This document shows, piece after piece, positions 5,799-8,025 of a DNA stretch of 8,025 nt; positions within the stretch are counted from its first letter, which is position 1; every line of letters starts with the position of its first letter. Made by a program: the position numbers and the translations under genes. Origin of the DNA: Chloroflexota bacterium (GTDB lineage Bacteria; Chloroflexota; Dehalococcoidia; Tepidiformales; Tepidiformaceae); NCBI GenBank assembly GCA_025350285.1, contig JANXYE010000156.1:1-8025 (forward strand). Direction: 5' to 3'. The notes below the pieces were generated by a model. It did no database searches. It worked only from the letters and a program-made list of their open reading frames with translations, and had not been told where the DNA came from.

Positions 5799-8025
5799 AT
5801 GACTCAGGCGCCGCTGCCTCCGCCACCGCCCGCCGCTCCCGCCGCGCTGCGCGGGTTGACCACCGCCGAAGCGCGCGCCCGCACGGAGGCGGGGCTTTCG
5901 AACACCGACTCCACCCGCCAGCGCAGCGACGCCGATGTCATCCGTTCGAACAGCGTCACCTTCTTTAACGTCGTATTGGGTGGGCTCATTCTTGCCCTGT
6001 TTGCGGTCGGAGAGTTCCGTGACGGCCTCTTCGTCGGCGTTGTCGTGGTGGCGAACGTGGCCGTCTCCACCTACCAGGAGCTGCGCGCCACCCGTACGCT
6101 GGGCGAACTGGTCGCCCTGACCGCCCCACACGCGACGGTCATCCGCGATGGTATCGAGTCGCCGATCCTCGCCCAGCACGTCGTTCAGGGGGACCTCGTC
6201 CACCTCAAGCAGGGCGACCAGGTGGTGGCCGATGGTCACGTGATCGCGAAGAACTGCGAAGTCGATGAATCGCTCCTCACCGGCGAATCGGACTCGATCC
6301 GCAAGGCGGCGGGCGACGAGCTTCGTTCCGGCAGCTTTTGTATGGCCGGCGACTGCTACTACAACGCGGAGCAGGTGGGCATCAACGCCTACGCCGTGAA
6401 GCTCGCCGCCGAGGCGCGCCAGCGGGTGCCGCGCTCGACGCCGTTGCAGTCCCGCTTCGGGCGGATCCTGCGCGTCCTCCTGATCGCGACCGGCGTGCTC
6501 GCCGCCCTCCTGATGATCTCGTATAACGTGGACGAACTCGGGTTCGCCGAATCCATCAAGGCGACCACGGCGACCGTCACGACCGTTGTACCAACCGGGC
6601 TCCTGCTGGGGATGACCGTCGCCTTCGCCGTGGGCGCGGTGCGCGTCTCCCGGGCGGGGGCGATCGTCCAGGATATCAACGCCGTCGAAGCGCTGAACTA
6701 CATCGACATCATCTGCCTCGATAAGACCGGGACACTGACGGCGAACAAGCTCGCCCTGCAGGAGACGCACTGGCTGCCGGGTGCGGAGGTCTACCGCCCG
6801 TGGCTCGCCGCCTTCGCGAGCGCGACTTCGACCGACAGCAAGACGGCCGGGGCGCTCGCTCAGGGGCTCGCTGGCGAAACGAATGGGGCGCGACCGGCGG
6901 GCAGCGTACCGTTCAGTTCGGCCCGGCGCTGGAGCGCCCTCCAACTCGACCTGCGTGGCGAACGCCGCTCGTTCGTCCTCGGCGCGCCGGAAACCGTGCT
7001 GCCGATGGCCCACGGCGGTGACAGCTTCTTGCCCACCTATGACGAGGCAACGCGCCGCGGCCTGCGCGGAGTAGTGTTCGCCGAGGCGGGATCGCTGCCA
7101 GACCCGGATGCCCCGGCGCCACACGACCTCCGCCCACTGGCGCTGCTCATCATCGGCGACGAACTGCGGCCGGAAGTGCGGCCGGCCTTCGCGATGATGG
7201 ACAGGCTTGGCATCGAGCCGAAGATCATCAGCGGCGATAACCCCCGTACGGTCGCCGCGCTCCTCCAACAGCTCGGGATCCACATCGCTGGCGGCGTCAT
7301 TTCTGGCGCGGAACTGAGCGGGCTGGACGAGGCCGCGTTCGATGTCGCGGTCGATTACAACAGCGTCTTCGGGAGGATAGCGCCGCACCAGAAGGCGGAG
7401 ATCGTTGCCGCCCTCCAGCGCCAGGGCCACTTCGTCGCGATGGTCGGTGATGGCGCGAACGACGTGCAGGCGCTGCGCACGGCGGATGTGGCCGTGGCGA
7501 TGGCCTCGGGCACTTCTACCGCGCGGGCGGTGGCCGGCATCGTGCTCCTGAACGACTCGTTCGCCGCGCTCATTCGGGGCGTCGAGGAAGCAACCGCCGT
7601 GCTCGGCAACGCCGCCCGCTTGAGCAAGCTGTTCATCGCCAAGAGCATCTACGCCTACGTCCTGATCATCGCGACAAGCATGCTGCGGCTGCCGTTCCCA
7701 TTCCTTCCCCGTCAGGGCTCGGTGACGGCGCTCCTAACGCTCGGTATCCCGGCCATCTTCATTTCGCTCAGCATCCCCCCGCCCGAGGCGGGACGAGACT
7801 TCACGCGCAATGTCTTGCGATTCGCGTTGCCCGCTTCGCTCTCACTCGCGGCCGCCGCCGTCGTGGTTCACCTCCTGATGAACGGCGTCTTCGGCCGGAG
7901 CACGGACGAATCGCGGACGCTCGTCACGCTCGTCGTGGGCATCAGCGGGCTCGTCTACGTGGTCGAGGTGTTGGGCTTCGAGGGCGCCTCCTGGCGGAGC
8001 CTGACGCGGCCGGTGTTGACGAGCA
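5799..8025 (+). CDS. CtpE-like P-type cation-transporting ATPase (runs off right edge)
   Basis: 742 residues are visible with no stop; this is an ATP-driven inner-membrane cation pump. Order: Pro-rich start (5-14); cation-ATPase N-terminal motif GLTTAEARARTEAGLSN (19-35); TM1-2 about 55-92; actuator domain with TGES at 161-164; TM3-4 about 222-242 and 257-282; phosphorylation motif DKTGTLT with Asp308; nucleotide domain with LGAP at 394-397; SGDNPRT at 478-484; hinge MVGDGANDV at 548-556; then TM segments near 612-628, 640-658, 672-693 and 706-724. LGAP in place of KGAP, and PFPFLPRQ at 632-639, match mycobacterial CtpE, reported as a calcium transporter. The TM4 motif reads PTG (265-267) instead of the usual PEG. 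About 50 C-terminal residues are probably missing. ATG 5799 is preferred; an in-frame stop at 5718 limits alternatives to a TTG at 5745. The ribosome binding site is poor. The ion is not determined; calcium is a guess by homology. Confidence 0.92.
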   Translation, partial: MTQAPLPPPPPAAPAALRGLTTAEARARTEAGLSNTDSTRQRSDADVIRSNSVTFFNVVLGGLILALFAVGEFRDGLFVGVVVVANVAVSTYQELRATRTLGELVALTAPHATVIRDGIESPILAQHVVQGDLVHLKQGDQVVADGHVIAKNCEVDESLLTGESDSIRKAAGDELRSGSFCMAGDCYYNAEQVGINAYAVKLAAEARQRVPRSTPLQSRFGRILRVLLIATGVLAALLMISYNVDELGFAESIKATTATVTTVVPTGLLLGMTVAFAVGAVRVSRAGAIVQDINAVEALNYIDIICLDKTGTLTANKLALQETHWLPGAEVYRPWLAAFASATSTDSKTAGALAQGLAGETNGARPAGSVPFSSARRWSALQLDLRGERRSFVLGAPETVLPMAHGGDSFLPTYDEATRRGLRGVVFAEAGSLPDPDAPAPHDLRPLALLIIGDELRPEVRPAFAMMDRLGIEPKIISGDNPRTVAALLQQLGIHIAGGVISGAELSGLDEAAFDVAVDYNSVFGRIAPHQKAEIVAALQRQGHFVAMVGDGANDVQALRTADVAVAMASGTSTARAVAGIVLLNDSFAALIRGVEEATAVLGNAARLSKLFIAKSIYAYVLIIATSMLRLPFPFLPRQGSVTALLTLGIPAIFISLSIPPPEAGRDFTRNVLRFALPASLSLAAAAVVVHLLMNGVFGRSTDESRTLVTLVVGISGLVYVVEVLGFEGASWRSLTRPVLTS

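Noticed and set aside
5790..7430. 546-residue minus-strand ORF
   Set aside because: It is exactly antisense to the P-type ATPase, whose motifs are unmistakable. Its Arg/Gly/Asp/Val-rich composition is typical of the antisense frame of a high-GC gene.

Overview
This is a high-GC window with GC-rich third codon positions and GTG and TTG start codons. It holds six protein genes and no RNA gene, CRISPR array or insertion sequence that I can see. The gene families (DUF1800, a large type I Baeyer-Villiger monooxygenase, a CtpE-like P-type ATPase, and an ACAD10/11-like phosphotransferase with a small helical partner) suggest a Chloroflexota or Actinomycetota bacterium. That placement is an inference from family content, not from a marker gene.

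Layout: (1) 1-674, minus strand: the N-terminal 224 residues of a DUF1800 protein that runs off the left edge. (2) 675-949: a divergent intergenic region with a promoter-like hexamer for each direction and a 10-bp perfect palindrome at the expected start of rightward transcription. (3) 950-5575, plus strand: four genes in the same direction: a flavin-dependent Baeyer-Villiger monooxygenase, a beta-barrel/lipocalin-like protein with an RDHSWG motif, an aminoglycoside-phosphotransferase-fold protein, and a small helical protein. The last two overlap at ATGA. (4) 5576-5798: a spacer with a TTCG-rich stretch and an unconvincing minus-strand ORF. (5) 5799-8025, plus strand: a P-type cation ATPase of the CtpE type, missing its C-terminal end at the window edge.

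The four-gene block is the most interesting part. A BVMO inserts oxygen next to a ketone to give an ester or lactone, so the set may oxidise a cyclic, terpenoid, steroid-like or long-chain ketone. The roles of the three following genes are unknown. The phosphotransferase-like protein has lost the usual catalytic Asp (HGD reads KGN) and the first metal-binding Asn (reads Glu) while keeping the DWE metal site, so it may be a pseudokinase or have altered chemistry. The ATPase is probably a separate unit. It has Thr where the transmembrane-4 PEG motif normally has Glu. I see no clearly new defence or mobile system here.
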